DNA of 64,000 nucleotides from an uncultured Acetatifactor sp. (GCA_934436435.1 CAKSAN010000012.1:89937-153936); one strand, 5' to 3'. Shown: positions 25,844 to 35,873, numbered from the stretch's first letter. Numbers and translations: made by a program. The notes: a model not told the origin generated them from the letters alone.

Positions 25844-25912
25844 GACTATACAATAAATACAGGAATTACTACATGAATTCTTGTAAATAAATACTTGGAA
25901 GGGATGATCAGC

Positions 25913-26440
25913 ATGAAGTTTATTATTGTTGGCAGAAACATCGAAGTTACACCAGGATTAAGAGCAGCAGTGGAGGAAAAGATCGGCAAGCTGGACAAGT
26001 ATTTCAATCCCGATACAGAAGTACATGTAACATTAAGCGTGGAAAAAGAGCGTCAGAAAATTGAGGTGACCATTCCGGTAAAGGGAAGTATTATCCGTTC
26101 AGAGCAGGTAAGCAACGATATGTATGTATCCATTGATCTGGTGGAAGAGATCATTGAGAGACAGCTGAAAAAATATAAGAACAAGATCGTTGACAAAAAG
26201 CAGGCGGCAGCTTCTTTCAGCAAAGCTTATGTAGAGAATGACTACACAGATGACGACGAGATCAGGATCGTTCGTACCAAGAAGTTCGATATCAAGCCCA
26301 TGTATCCCGAGGATGCCTGCATCCAGATGGAACTGCTGGGACACAACTTCTTCGTATTCTGCAATGCAGAGACAGATCAGGTAAATGTAGTGTACAAGAG
26401 AAAAGGTGACACCTACGGACTGATCGAGCCGGAAGTATAA
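25913..26440 (+). CDS. hpf: Ribosome hibernation-promoting factor, long form
   Basis: The protein has 175 aa from ATG 25913, chosen because GGAAGGG lies 9 bases upstream; the two upstream in-frame starts lack spacing. The N-terminal domain (FIIVGRNIEVTPGLRAAVEE, then KLDKYFNPDTEVHVTLSVEK) is the S30AE fold that binds the ribosomal decoding centre. The C-terminal ~55 residues (VRTKKFDIKPMYPEDACIQM, then LLGHNFFVFCNAETDQVNVV) form the dimer domain that makes 100S ribosome dimers. It is usually induced in stationary phase. It has its own promoter with an upstream dyad and DnaA-box cluster. Confidence 0.95.
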   Translation: MKFIIVGRNIEVTPGLRAAVEEKIGKLDKYFNPDTEVHVTLSVEKERQKIEVTIPVKGSIIRSEQVSNDMYVSIDLVEEIIERQLKKYKNKIVDKKQAAASFSKAYVENDYTDDDEIRIVRTKKFDIKPMYPEDACIQMELLGHNFFVFCNAETDQVNVVYKRKGDTYGLIEPEV

Positions 26441-26470
26441 ACGATCCTAAAATTAAATAAGAATCAACCT

Positions 26471-26502
26471 ACAGCCTGTCGGAACTCCGGCAGGCTGTTT
26501 TC
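26471..26502 (+). terminator. Terminator of hpf
   Basis: ACAGCCTGTCGG pairs with CCGGCAGGCTGT (one mismatch region) around a short loop, followed by TTTT. Confidence 0.85.
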
Positions 26503-26586
26503 ATGCCCCAAGATTTTCGAATTGTCAGAATACCGGAAAAATCAGGAACATAACCTATAAGGAGGAACTAAGAGCGGGACAGGGAA

Positions 26587-27627
26587 ATGAACAGGGAAAA
26601 GAGATTACGGACATGGATCCGGATAGAGTTGTTACTCTTGTTTATTATGACGGGAGTATTTTTGCTGAGAACGGGAAAACAGAAAGAACCACAGGAGCAG
26701 GCGGTGGTCACCGCTACCACAGCCACGGGAAAAGACTATATCAAGTGGGTGGATTTTACCGTATCTTACGAAGCTCTCTGTCAGGCCTATGACTGGGATG
26801 TGAATACTTTTGGCACGGAACATCCCGTGGAGTGGATCCCGCTGTTAGCGTACACCGCCGCCAGAACCGGCGGGGAATTCGATAAGAAGGCGCTGAAGAT
26901 CCTGGAGGAAACGGCGGAAAAGCTGGCGAAGGGCGAGACGGACATAGAAGCCCTCACAAAAGACATGAAATACTATTCCTATTATCTGGAAGCCTACGGT
27001 GCTGCGCTGGGGGGACTGGTGGGAGAATACGAGGCGGAGATGATCGGGGAGGACGGACAGAGTAGCTGGCAGAAAAAGTATGGATTAAAAGGCTATTGTC
27101 CCATTGCGAGGGGATTTGATTATACCCACTATGATGATTTCGGAGCGGGAAGAAGCTATGGGTACAAACGGAGACACTTGGGCCATGACATGATGGGGCT
27201 CGTAGGCGTACCCATCATCGCTATCGAGTCCGGTACCGTGGAAGCTCTGGGCTGGAATCAGTACGGCGGCTGGCGCATCGGTATCCGCAGCTTTGATAAA
27301 AAGCGCTACTATTACTATGCACATCTGCGGCAGAACTACCCCTATGCGGAAGGACTGGAAGAAGGCAGTGTGGTGACGGCGGGGGATGTGATCGGTTACA
27401 TGGGACACACCGGCTACAGCACCGAAGAAAATGTAAATAATATAGAAGTAACGCACCTGCACTGGGGATTGGAACTGGTCTTCGATGAGACCCAGAAGGA
27501 GAGCGACAACGAGATCTGGATCGACGTGTATCCACTGACCAGATTTCTGGCAAAACATACCCAGGAAGTGCAGAAGGTCGAGGGGACAAAAGAGTGGATC
27601 CGCACCACAAAAATCAGGGAATTCTGA
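26587..27627 (+). CDS. M23-family peptidase (SpoIIQ-like), membrane-anchored
   Basis: The protein has 346 aa. One N-terminal membrane helix (residues ~12-28) is followed by a helical domain and a C-terminal LytM/M23 domain. Metal ligands are visible in RRHLGHDMMG (H-x-x-x-D) and THLHWGLEL (H-x-H), with the YYYYAHL strand between. Catalytic residues are intact, unlike degenerate SpoIIQ. The family cuts peptide cross-bridges in peptidoglycan. A sporulation or wall-remodelling role is possible; no spo genes adjoin it. The RBS is weak. Confidence 0.85.
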   Translation: MNREKRLRTWIRIELLLLFIMTGVFLLRTGKQKEPQEQAVVTATTATGKDYIKWVDFTVSYEALCQAYDWDVNTFGTEHPVEWIPLLAYTAARTGGEFDKKALKILEETAEKLAKGETDIEALTKDMKYYSYYLEAYGAALGGLVGEYEAEMIGEDGQSSWQKKYGLKGYCPIARGFDYTHYDDFGAGRSYGYKRRHLGHDMMGLVGVPIIAIESGTVEALGWNQYGGWRIGIRSFDKKRYYYYAHLRQNYPYAEGLEEGSVVTAGDVIGYMGHTGYSTEENVNNIEVTHLHWGLELVFDETQKESDNEIWIDVYPLTRFLAKHTQEVQKVEGTKEWIRTTKIREF

Positions 27628-27674
27628 TTTCTAAAAATTTCATTTGTTATTTTGTTATTTTTTTGACAAAAGCA

Positions 27675-27703
27675 TTGCAAAACAGATGTCCCTATGTTAA
27701 AAT
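27675..27703 (+). promoter_or_regulatory. Promoter of the butyrate operon
   Basis: TTGCAA (27675-27680) and TAAAAT (27698-27703) are 17 bases apart; an alternative TTGACA lies 12 bases further upstream. An ~80-base leader ends in GTGGAGGA before thl. Confidence 0.65.
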
Positions 27704-27786
27704 GGGAACAGTGAAATGATAAAAAAATAACAATCTACATTTCAGAAAGCAAACCAAACGAAAACAAAAAAGTGGAGGACAAACAA

Positions 27787-28971
27787 ATGGCAAAGAAAGT
27801 TGTATTAGCAGGCGCTTGCCGTACCGCAATCGGTACCATGGGCGGAACCTTAAGCACAACTCCTGCACCGGAGCTGGGCGCAATCGTAATCAAGGAGGCT
27901 CTGAAGAGAGCAGGCGTTGCTCCCGAAGCAGTTGACCAGGTATATATGGGATGTGTCATCCAGGCCGGTCAGGGACAGAACGTAGCACGTCAGGCTGCCA
28001 TCAAGGCAGGACTTCCCATCGAAGTTCCCGCAGTTACCATGAACGTGGTATGTGGTTCCGGTCTGAACTGTGTGAACCAGGCTGCACAGATGATCATGGC
28101 CGGTGATGCAGACATCGTAGTAGCAGGTGGTATGGAGAACATGTCCATGGCTCCTTACGCAATTCCACAGGGACGTTACGGATATCGTATGGGTAACGCA
28201 ACCATGGTTGATACCATGATCAAAGATGCACTTTGGGATGCTTTCAATGATTATCATATGATCAAGACCGCAGACAACATCTGCGAAGAGTGGGGACTTA
28301 CCCGTGAAGAACTGGATGAGTTCGCATTAAAGAGCCAGTTAAAGGCTGAAGAAGCACAGAAGAACGGTGCCTTCAAGGCAGAGATCGTTCCCGTAGAAGT
28401 TAAGAAGAAGAAAGAGACTATTGTGTTCGATACCGATGAAGGCCCTCGTCACGGTTCTACTATCGAAGGTCTGGCTAAGCTTCGTGCCATCAATCCCGGC
28501 GGATTCGTTACCGCAGGTAACGCTTCCGGTATCAACGACGGCGCAGCAGCTATCGTTGTTATGAGCGAAGAGAAGGCTAAGGAGCTGGGCGTTAAGCCTA
28601 TGGCTACTTTCGTAGCAGGCGCTCTGGCAGGTGTTCGTCCCGAGGTTATGGGTATCGGCCCTGTAGCTTCCACCAAGAAGGTAATGGCTAAGACCGGTAT
28701 GAAGATCGAAGACTTCGATATCATCGAGGCTAACGAAGCATTCGCAGCACAGTCCGTAGCAGTTGGTAAGGAACTGGGTATCGACGTAGACAAGCAGCTG
28801 AACCCCAACGGCGGTGCTATCGCCCTGGGTCATCCCGTAGGAGCTTCCGGATGCCGTATTCTGGTAACTCTGCTGCATGAGATGCAGGCAAGAGGTGCCA
28901 AGACCGGTCTGGCTACTCTGTGCATCGGCGGTGGTATGGGTTGCTCCACCATCGTTAAGATCGAGGATTAA
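27787..28971 (+). CDS. thl: Acetyl-CoA acetyltransferase (thiolase)
   Basis: The protein has 394 aa, with GTGGAGGA before ATG 27787. The nucleophilic Cys89 lies in [19 protein letters not shown] (His) and CIGGGMGCS (second Cys) complete the active site. It condenses two acetyl-CoA to acetoacetyl-CoA, the first step from acetyl-CoA to butyryl-CoA. It is first of six genes in the order thl-crt-hbd-bcd-etfB-etfA, all on one strand with short gaps. Codon use strongly favours a small codon set, as expected for an abundant fermentation enzyme. Confidence 0.96.
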   Translation: MAKKVVLAGACRTAIGTMGGTLSTTPAPELGAIVIKEALKRAGVAPEAVDQVYMGCVIQAGQGQNVARQAAIKAGLPIEVPAVTMNVVCGSGLNCVNQAAQMIMAGDADIVVAGGMENMSMAPYAIPQGRYGYRMGNATMVDTMIKDALWDAFNDYHMIKTADNICEEWGLTREELDEFALKSQLKAEEAQKNGAFKAEIVPVEVKKKKETIVFDTDEGPRHGSTIEGLAKLRAINPGGFVTAGNASGINDGAAAIVVMSEEKAKELGVKPMATFVAGALAGVRPEVMGIGPVASTKKVMAKTGMKIEDFDIIEANEAFAAQSVAVGKELGIDVDKQLNPNGGAIALGHPVGASGCRILVTLLHEMQARGAKTGLATLCIGGGMGCSTIVKIED

Positions 28972-29064
28972 TGGAATAACAATTCGCTGGGGCGGTAGGA
29001 TTGGATCTCTATCGCCTTAGTGCGGTTCTGGAAAACAAATTGAAATGTGAAATGAGGTAAAGAC

Positions 29065-29889
29065 ATGGATTACATTTTGTATGAGCAGAATGGCAATGTG
29101 GCAACCATCACCATTAACCGTGAGAAGGCGCTGAACGCTCTGAATTCTCAGGTACTGGATGAACTGAACGCTACATTGGATGCAGTAGATCTGGCAACAG
29201 TTCGTTGTCTGGTGATCACCGGTGCAGGCAGCAAGTCCTTCGTGGCAGGCGCAGATATCGGAGAGATGAGCAGCCTGACCAAGGCAGAGGGTGAGGCATT
29301 CGGTAAGAAGGGTAACGATGTATTCCGTAAAATCGAGACCTTCCCCATTCCCGTGATCGCAGCTGTCAACGGCTTCGCTCTGGGCGGCGGATGTGAGATT
29401 TCCATGAGCTGTGACATCAGAATCTGTTCCGATAATGCAGTATTCGGACAGCCTGAGGTGGGACTGGGAATTACCCCCGGCTTCGGCGGAACCCAGAGAC
29501 TGGCCCGTCTGGTAGGTGCAGGCATGGCAAAGCAGATGATCTACACCGCACGCAATATCAAGGCAGCAGACGCTTACAGAATCGGTCTGGTAAACGAAGT
29601 TTACAGTGCTGAGGTAGATGCAGACGGTAATGTGGTAAAGAGTGCACAGGAAGTCATGCTGGCAGCAGCACAGAAGATGGCAGCCACCATCGCAAAGAAC
29701 GCTCCTATCGCAGTCCGCAACTGCAAGAAAGCTATTAACGAAGGTCTGGACGCAGATATGGATCAGGCAGTAGTAATCGAAGAGAAGCTGTTCGGCGACT
29801 GCTTCGAGACAGAAGATCAGAAGTATGGTATGGCGTTCTTCCTTGACAAGAACAAGGAGAAGGTAAAAGAGCCTTTTAAGAACTGCTAA
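29065..29889 (+). CDS. crt: 3-hydroxybutyryl-CoA dehydratase (crotonase)
   Basis: The protein has 274 aa. Enoyl-CoA hydratase motifs are AGADIGEM (oxyanion hole), GFALGGGCEISMSCDIRI (catalytic Glu region) and FGQPEVGLGITPGFGGTQRL (second Glu). It dehydrates 3-hydroxybutyryl-CoA to crotonyl-CoA. Compared with most crotonases (~260 aa) it has a short insertion (YSAEVDADGNVVKSAQEV) before the last helices. The 93-base gap from thl holds a weak GGCG...CGCC hairpin and GAGGTAA before ATG. Confidence 0.95.
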   Translation: MDYILYEQNGNVATITINREKALNALNSQVLDELNATLDAVDLATVRCLVITGAGSKSFVAGADIGEMSSLTKAEGEAFGKKGNDVFRKIETFPIPVIAAVNGFALGGGCEISMSCDIRICSDNAVFGQPEVGLGITPGFGGTQRLARLVGAGMAKQMIYTARNIKAADAYRIGLVNEVYSAEVDADGNVVKSAQEVMLAAAQKMAATIAKNAPIAVRNCKKAINEGLDADMDQAVVIEEKLFGDCFETEDQKYGMAFFLDKNKEKVKEPFKNC

Positions 29890-29929
29890 TCACTACGAAA
29901 TATAAGAATAAAAATCAGGAGGATTTACC

Positions 29930-30802
29930 ATGAAAGTAGGTATTATCGGTGCAGGTACTATGGGACAGGGCATTGCAAAGGCATTTGCCCAGGTAGACGG
30001 ATATGAAGTAGCTCTTTGCGATATCAAGCAGGAGTGGGCTGACGGCGGCAAGGCCAAGATTGTAAAAGGCTATGCAAGACTGGTAGAAAAAGGAAAGATG
30101 ACTCAGGAAGCAGTTGACGCTATCGTAGCCAAGATCACTCCGGGTCTGAAGGAAGATCTGTGTGCAGACTGCGATCTGATCGTAGAAGCTGCATTTGAGA
30201 ACATGGAAGTTAAGAAGACCACCTTCGGTGAGTTGGACAAGATCTGCAAGCCCGAGTGTGTATTCGCTTCCAACACTTCCAGCCTTTCCATTACCGAGAT
30301 CGGCAACGGACTGACCCGTCCTCTGATCGGTATGCACTTCTTCAACCCCGCAGACCGCATGAAGCTGGTTGAGGTAATTGCAGGTGTGAATACTCCCGCA
30401 GAGACCGTAGACACCATCAAGAAGATCTCCGAAGAGATCGGCAAGACTCCCGTACAGGTAAACGAGGCAGCAGGCTTTGTTGTTAACCGTATTCTGATCC
30501 CTATGATCAACGAAGCAGCTTTCATCAAGATGGAAGGTGTATCCGATATCGCAGGTATCGACGCAGCTATGAAGCTGGGTGCTAATCATCCCATGGGACC
30601 CCTGGAGCTGGGCGATTTCGTAGGACTGGATATCTGCCTTGCCATCATGGATGTTCTGTACAACGAGACCGGTGACAGCAAGTATCGTGCATGTCCTCTG
30701 ATCCGTAAGATGGTTCGCGGCGGCAACCTTGGTGTGAAGACCGGTAAGGGCTTCTATGTATACAATGCAGACCGCACCAAGACTCCTGTAGATGCACAGT
30801 AA
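29930..30802 (+). CDS. hbd: 3-hydroxybutyryl-CoA dehydrogenase
   Basis: The protein has 290 aa, with CAGGAGG before ATG. The Rossmann start is VGIIGAGTMGQGIAKAFAQ; then come ASNTSSLSITEI, GMHFFNPADRMKLVEVI (catalytic His) and GFVVNRILIPMINEA. It reduces acetoacetyl-CoA to 3-hydroxybutyryl-CoA with NAD(P)H. The length is typical of the clostridial single-function enzyme. It lies 40 bases after crt. Confidence 0.96.
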   Translation: MKVGIIGAGTMGQGIAKAFAQVDGYEVALCDIKQEWADGGKAKIVKGYARLVEKGKMTQEAVDAIVAKITPGLKEDLCADCDLIVEAAFENMEVKKTTFGELDKICKPECVFASNTSSLSITEIGNGLTRPLIGMHFFNPADRMKLVEVIAGVNTPAETVDTIKKISEEIGKTPVQVNEAAGFVVNRILIPMINEAAFIKMEGVSDIAGIDAAMKLGANHPMGPLELGDFVGLDICLAIMDVLYNETGDSKYRACPLIRKMVRGGNLGVKTGKGFYVYNADRTKTPVDAQ

Positions 30803-30817
30803 GTAATTAAAAAATAA

Positions 30818-30844
30818 CGATTCAGGGCCTGTGGCTCTGAATCG
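30818..30844 (+). repeat. Intercistronic hairpin between hbd and bcd
   Basis: CGATTCAG and CTGAATCG form a perfect 8-bp stem with an inner G/C-rich part and no T-run. It may be an RNA-processing or stability element that sets different levels of hbd and bcd messages. Confidence 0.6.
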
Positions 30845-30898
30845 CTATATTGATAGCAGTAGTTACTATTTAAGTATAAATAATGGAGGATTAACATC

Positions 30899-32065
30899 AT
30901 GGATTTTACATTATCCAAAGAGCATGAGATGGCGAGACAGCTGTTCAAAGAGTTCGCCGAGAACGAAGTAAAACCTCTTGCGCAGGAAGTTGACGAGACC
31001 GAAACCTTCCCCAGAGAGACCGTTGAGAAGATGGCTAAGTATGGCTTCATGGGAATTCCCGTTCCCAAGGAGTACGGCGGACAGGGCTGTGATACCCTGA
31101 CCTACGCTATGTGTGTTGAGGAGCTTTCCAAAGTTTGTGCAACCACCGGCGTTATCGTATCCGCACATACTTCTCTGTGTATCGATCCTATCATGACTTT
31201 CGGTACTGAAGATCAGAAGAAGAAATATGTTCCCGATCTGGCAAGCGGCCGTAAGATCGGTGCTTTCGGTCTGACCGAGCCCGGTGCAGGTACCGACGCT
31301 CAGGGACAGCAGACCAAGGCTGTATTAGACGGTGACGAGTGGGTTATCAACGGATCCAAGTGCTTCATCACCAACGGTAAGGAAGCTGACGTATACATCG
31401 TGATCGCAGTTACCGGTATCGTAGAGAAGAGAGGCAGAAAGATGAAGGAGATTTCTTCCTTTATCGTTGAGAAGGGTACTCCCGGATTTACCTTCGGTAC
31501 CAAGGAAAAGAAGATGGGTATCAAGGGATCTTCCACTTACGAGCTGATCTTCACCGACTGCCGTATCCCCAAGGAGAACATGCTGGGTAAGCAGGGACAG
31601 GGCTTCAAGATCGCAATGCATACTCTGGACGGCGGACGTATCGGTATCGCTTCCCAGGCTCTGGGTATTGCAGAGGGCGCTCTGGAGAGAACCGTTGCTT
31701 ACACCAAGGAAAGAAAACAGTTCGGAAAGTCCATTTCCGGATTCCAGAATACACAGTTCCAGCTGGCTGATATGGCTACCAAGGTTGAGGCTGCCAAGAT
31801 GCTGGTATACAAGGCTGCACGCAAGAAGGACGAGTACAAGACCAATCCCAAGATCTCTTACTCTGTAGAAGCTGCTATGGCTAAGCTGTATGCTGCTGAG
31901 GTTGCTATGGAAGTTACTACCAAGGCTGTTCAGCTGCACGGTGGTTACGGTTACATCAGAGAGTACGAAGTTGAGCGTATGATGCGTGATGCTAAGATCA
32001 CCGAGATCTACGAGGGTACTTCCGAAGTTCAGAGAATGGTTATCTCCGCAGATCTGCTGAAATAA
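30899..32065 (+). CDS. bcd: Butyryl-CoA dehydrogenase
   Basis: The protein has 388 aa, ATG 30899 behind GGAGGATT. The acyl-CoA dehydrogenase fold is clear: [17 protein letters not shown] (FAD and substrate contacts), [37 protein letters not shown] and [12 protein letters not shown] with the catalytic Glu. It reduces crotonyl-CoA to butyryl-CoA. With EtfAB encoded next, it should form the electron-bifurcating Bcd-Etf complex that also reduces ferredoxin using NADH. Length and motifs are normal. Confidence 0.96.
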   Translation: MDFTLSKEHEMARQLFKEFAENEVKPLAQEVDETETFPRETVEKMAKYGFMGIPVPKEYGGQGCDTLTYAMCVEELSKVCATTGVIVSAHTSLCIDPIMTFGTEDQKKKYVPDLASGRKIGAFGLTEPGAGTDAQGQQTKAVLDGDEWVINGSKCFITNGKEADVYIVIAVTGIVEKRGRKMKEISSFIVEKGTPGFTFGTKEKKMGIKGSSTYELIFTDCRIPKENMLGKQGQGFKIAMHTLDGGRIGIASQALGIAEGALERTVAYTKERKQFGKSISGFQNTQFQLADMATKVEAAKMLVYKAARKKDEYKTNPKISYSVEAAMAKLYAAEVAMEVTTKAVQLHGGYGYIREYEVERMMRDAKITEIYEGTSEVQRMVISADLLK

Positions 32066-32116
32066 GCAAGCAGGCATTTGTCGGAAATTTTATTAGAAAA
32101 GTAAGGAGAAAATACA

Positions 32117-32902
32117 ATGAAGATTGTTGTTTGTATTAAGCAGGTGCCCGATACCAAGGGCGGTGTTAAATTCAATCCTGACGGAACTCTTGACAGAGGC
32201 GCAATGCTTGCTATCATGAATCCCGATGATAAGGCTGGTCTGGAAGCTGCACTGAAGCTGAAGGATGAGTTCGGCGCAGAAGTTACCGTACTGACCATGG
32301 GTCTTCCCAAGGCAGCAGATGCTCTTCGTGAGGCTCTGGCTATGGGCGCTGACAATGCTATTCTGGTTACCGACAGAGTACTGGGCGGTGCTGATACCTG
32401 GGCTACTTCCACCACCATCGCAGGTGCACTGAGAAACCTTGACTATGATCTGATCATTACCGGACGTCAGGCAATCGACGGCGATACCGCACAGGTTGGA
32501 CCTCAGATCGCTGAACATCTGGGACTTCCCGTAATCTCTTATGCACAGGACATTAAGGTTGAGGGAGACAAGGTGATCGTTCAGAGACAGTATGATGACA
32601 GATATCATGTAGTAGAGGCTCAGATGCCCTGCCTGATCACTGCACTGTCCGAACTGAATAAGCCTCGTTATATGACTCCCGGCGGAATCTTCGATGCCTG
32701 CAAGGCAGAGATCACTACCTGGGGCAGAGCTGATCTGAAAGATGTTGATGACAGCAACCTTGGTCTGAAGGGATCTCCTACCAAGATCGCAAAGGCATCC
32801 GATAAGGTTCGTAAGGGCGCAGGTGAGAAGATCGTTCCCGATTCACCCGAAGACGGAGCAGCTTACATTGTGGCTAAATTTAAAGAAAAGCACATCATCT
32901 AA
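32117..32902 (+). CDS. etfB: Electron-transfer flavoprotein beta subunit
   Basis: The protein has 261 aa, starting MKIVVCIKQVPDT, the EtfB signature, followed by MNPDDKAGLEAALKLKD, DNAILVTDRVLGGADTWATS and GRQAIDGDTAQVGPQIAEHL. With EtfA it binds two FADs and bifurcates NADH electrons to Bcd and ferredoxin. It lies 51 bases after bcd and 15 bases before etfA. Confidence 0.95.
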   Translation: MKIVVCIKQVPDTKGGVKFNPDGTLDRGAMLAIMNPDDKAGLEAALKLKDEFGAEVTVLTMGLPKAADALREALAMGADNAILVTDRVLGGADTWATSTTIAGALRNLDYDLIITGRQAIDGDTAQVGPQIAEHLGLPVISYAQDIKVEGDKVIVQRQYDDRYHVVEAQMPCLITALSELNKPRYMTPGGIFDACKAEITTWGRADLKDVDDSNLGLKGSPTKIAKASDKVRKGAGEKIVPDSPEDGAAYIVAKFKEKHII

Positions 32903-32917
32903 TATAGGAGGCAAACC

Positions 32918-33979
32918 ATGGTAACCAATAATATTGAAGAATACAAGGGTGTATATGTGTTCGCCCAGCAGGTAGACAATGAGATCAGCGGTATCGCATT
33001 GGAGCTGCTCGGCAAAGGTAAAGAGCTGGCTGCAAAGCTGGAGACCGAGGTAACCGCGGTTCTGATCGGTTATAATGTAAAGAATCTGGCAGATAAGCTG
33101 GCTGAGTATGGCGCAGATAAGGTGATCCTGGTGGATGATCCTGAACTGGAGACCTACAGAACCGAGCCTTACGCACATGCACTGGCATCTGTTATTGAGA
33201 AATATAAGCCTGAGATCGTTCTGGTAGGTGCAACCGCTATCGGACGTGACCTTGGCCCTACCGTTTCCGCAAGAGTTAAGACCGGTCTGACTGCTGACTG
33301 TACCGTACTTGAGATCGGAGATTTCCCTCTCAACGCTATTCCCGGACAGGAGCAGAAGCACAATCAGCTGCTGATGACCCGTCCTGCATTCGGTGGAAAC
33401 ACCATCGCAACCATCGCCTGCCCCGACAACAGACCTCAGATGGCAACTGTTCGTCCCGGCGTTATGCAGAAGATCGCTCCCATCGCAGGTGCAAAAGCTG
33501 TGATCGAAGAGTACAATCCCGGATTTACTCCGAACAACAAATATGTAACCATCAAGGAAGTCGTTAAGGCTGTATCCGATACCGTTGATATCATGGATGC
33601 AAAGATCCTGGTATCCGGCGGACGTGGAGTCGGCAGCGCAGAGAACTTCAAGATCCTGGAGGATCTGGCAGAGGTTCTGGGCGGTACCGTATCCTGCTCC
33701 CGTGCTGTTGTAGATAACGGCTGGAAGCCCAAGGATCTGCAGGTTGGACAGACCGGTAAGACCGTTCGTCCCCAGATCTACTTTGCAATCGGTATCTCCG
33801 GTGCTATTCAGCATGTAGCCGGTATGGAAGAGTCTGATCTCATTGTTGCCATCAACAAGGATGAGACCGCTCCTATCTTCGATGTAGCTGACTACGGTAT
33901 CGTAGGCGACCTGAACAAGGTAGTTCCCGCTCTGACCGAGCAGCTGAAGGCTGCAAAGGCTGAGAAGGCAGCTAACTAA
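32918..33979 (+). CDS. etfA: Electron-transfer flavoprotein alpha subunit
   Basis: The protein has 353 aa, ATG 32918 behind GGAGG. The C-terminal FAD-binding box is present (SCSRAVVDNGWKP, QVGQTGKTVRPQIYFAIGIS, GAIQHVAGM). The N-terminal domain (VYVFAQQVDNEISGIALELL) pairs with EtfB. No ferredoxin domain is fused at the N-terminus, unlike some EtfA. It ends the butyrate operon and is followed by a strong terminator. Confidence 0.95.
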   Translation: MVTNNIEEYKGVYVFAQQVDNEISGIALELLGKGKELAAKLETEVTAVLIGYNVKNLADKLAEYGADKVILVDDPELETYRTEPYAHALASVIEKYKPEIVLVGATAIGRDLGPTVSARVKTGLTADCTVLEIGDFPLNAIPGQEQKHNQLLMTRPAFGGNTIATIACPDNRPQMATVRPGVMQKIAPIAGAKAVIEEYNPGFTPNNKYVTIKEVVKAVSDTVDIMDAKILVSGGRGVGSAENFKILEDLAEVLGGTVSCSRAVVDNGWKPKDLQVGQTGKTVRPQIYFAIGISGAIQHVAGMEESDLIVAINKDETAPIFDVADYGIVGDLNKVVPALTEQLKAAKAEKAAN

Positions 33980-34007
33980 TTCCGAAGAACGAATCAAAAA
34001 CATATAT

Positions 34008-34059
34008 AACTCCGTCTGATTCCCCGGCATGTCCGGGATTCGGGCGGAGTTCTTTTTTT
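34008..34059 (+). terminator. Terminator of the butyrate operon
   Basis: A long stem of ~18 bp (AACTCCGTC...CCCCGG with CCGGG...GGCGGAGTT) is followed by T7. The next 170 bases to ybaK contain repeated CTTG/CAAG dyads (TTGCAACTTGTGCAAG) of unknown use. Confidence 0.93.
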
Positions 34060-34227
34060 GTGAAAAACTATTGCAACTTGTGCAAGTTTCTTGCCCTGTA
34101 TGCTTGCACTGGGGGGAGCAAAATAGTAAAATAAAATGATACCAAGAGTAACAAGTTCAAAAAGTCGTTCGTGTTTGCAGGATAAGTCTTTTGAACTTGG
34201 GAAACAAGAATGTGAGATGATATTTTT

Positions 34228-34719
34228 ATGGCAAAACAAAAAGAAGTAAAGACCAACGCCATGCGGATTCTGGAATCTCTGAAGATTCCTTATACCCATC
34301 ATACCTATGAGTGTGAGGAATTCGTGGACGGGCTTCAGATAGCGGACAAGCTGTCCCTTCCCTATGAACAGGTCTACAAGACTCTGGTTACTGTGGGCAG
34401 CAGCAAGAATTATTTTGTATTCGTCATTCCCATCGCGGCGGAGCTGGATCTGAAAAAGGCAGCGAAATCCGTCGGGGAAAAGAGTGTGGAAATGATCCAC
34501 GTAAAAGACATCAATGCCATCACCGGTTATATCCGGGGCGGCTGTACTGCCATCGGCATGAAAAAGCAGTATGTGACCAGAATTGATGAAAGCGCAAAAA
34601 CGCAGGAGCAGATCTATGTCAGCGGCGGTAAGATCGGATCCCAGATCCGCCTGACTCCCGGGGATCTGGCAAAGGCAGCCAAGGCGGAATTCGCTGACAT
34701 TATCCGGCATGACAATTGA
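34228..34719 (+). CDS. ybaK: Cys-tRNA(Pro)/Cys-tRNA(Cys) deacylase YbaK-like
   Basis: The protein has 163 aa. It shows TNAMRILESLKIPYTHHTYE, then QVYKTLVTVG (the conserved Lys-Thr) and VIPIAAELDLKKAAK, GYIRGGCTAIGMKK and IYVSGGKIGSQIRLTPGDLAK, the YbaK/EbsC editing-domain layout. It hydrolyses mischarged Cys-tRNA(Pro). The RBS is weak (GAGATGAT). It stands first in a run of same-strand genes to 39754. Confidence 0.92.
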   Translation: MAKQKEVKTNAMRILESLKIPYTHHTYECEEFVDGLQIADKLSLPYEQVYKTLVTVGSSKNYFVFVIPIAAELDLKKAAKSVGEKSVEMIHVKDINAITGYIRGGCTAIGMKKQYVTRIDESAKTQEQIYVSGGKIGSQIRLTPGDLAKAAKAEFADIIRHDN

Positions 34720-34768
34720 TATACCGTAAGAAGCAGAGAAACACCATAACAGAGACGAAGGAGTATGC

Positions 34769-35863
34769 ATGGAAAAACAGAAAAATATCCTGGATTACGA
34801 CACCGTGGCACTGGATGAAGCACAGGATGCGGTGATCATCATTGACCAGACATTACTTCCCGGCAGAATCGAACTGATCGCTTTACATACCGCCCAGGAG
34901 ATGTGGGATGCCATCTATCTGCTGAAGGTCCGGGGAGCCCCGGCCATCGGCGTAGCGGCGGCACTGGGCATTTACCTGCTGGCAAACCGCATTGACACGG
35001 AAGACTTCGAAGAGTTCTATCAGAAATTCACAGAATATAAGAAATATCTGGATTCCTCCAGACCTACCGCGGTCAATCTGTCCTGGGCATTGAAGCGTAT
35101 GGATGCTGTGGCTGTCAAAGCAGGCAGGGAGGAACACAAAACCGTGGCAGAAGTGAAGGAAATCCTGCATGACGAGGCATTGCGGATTCGGGCGGAAGAT
35201 GTGGAAGTATGCCGAAAAATAGGAGAATTTGGTCTGGAACTGGTAAAACCGGGAGATGGCATTCTGACCCACTGTAATGCAGGACAACTTGCAACTGTAA
35301 AATACGGTACCGCCACAGCTCCCATTTATCTGGGACAGGAGAAGGGTTACAACTTCCATGTATTTGCGGATGAGACCAGACCACTGCTGCAGGGTGCCAG
35401 ACTGACAGCCTTTGAGCTGCATTCCGCAGGCGTGGATGTGACGCTGATCTGCGACAATATGTCCGCCTCCGTCATGTCCAAGGGCTGGGTACAGGCTGTG
35501 TTCGTGGGCTGCGACCGGGTGGCGGCCAACGGGGATACGGCGAACAAGATCGGTACCAGTGTGGTGGCAGCGGTAGCAAAACAGTACGGTGTGCCGGTAT
35601 ATATCTGTGCACCCACTTCCACCATTGATATGGCCACCGCTACCGGCGCGGATATCTGCATCGAACAGCGGAAAGCGGAAGAGGTCACCGAAATGTGGTA
35701 CAAGGAGCGCATGGCTCCGGAAGGGGTAAAAGTATACAACCCCGCCTTTGATGTGACGGATCATGATCTGATCGCCGGAATCGTAACGGAGTACGGCGTG
35801 GCGAGGGCACCTTACACGGAGAGCCTTAGGGAGATCATGGAACGCAAGGCACAGAGAGGCTGA
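34769..35863 (+). CDS. mtnA: S-methyl-5-thioribose-1-phosphate isomerase
   Basis: The protein has 364 aa, with GAAGGAG before ATG. It shows LLKVRGAPAIGVAAALG (substrate loop), SRPTAVNLSWAL, LTHCNAGQLAT with the catalytic Cys, and GCDRVAANGDTANKIGT with the catalytic Asp. It isomerises methylthioribose-1-phosphate to the ribulose form in methionine salvage. No other mtn genes are in the window. It is followed after 10 bases by the YkgJ-type gene. Confidence 0.94.
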   Translation: MEKQKNILDYDTVALDEAQDAVIIIDQTLLPGRIELIALHTAQEMWDAIYLLKVRGAPAIGVAAALGIYLLANRIDTEDFEEFYQKFTEYKKYLDSSRPTAVNLSWALKRMDAVAVKAGREEHKTVAEVKEILHDEALRIRAEDVEVCRKIGEFGLELVKPGDGILTHCNAGQLATVKYGTATAPIYLGQEKGYNFHVFADETRPLLQGARLTAFELHSAGVDVTLICDNMSASVMSKGWVQAVFVGCDRVAANGDTANKIGTSVVAAVAKQYGVPVYICAPTSTIDMATATGADICIEQRKAEEVTEMWYKERMAPEGVKVYNPAFDVTDHDLIAGIVTEYGVARAPYTESLREIMERKAQRG

Positions 35864-35873
35864 TGGTGAAGAT

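Noticed and set aside
32843..34030. 395-codon minus-strand open frame opposite etfA
   Set aside because: Shadow of a strongly codon-biased gene; similar shadows lie opposite thl, bcd and etfB.
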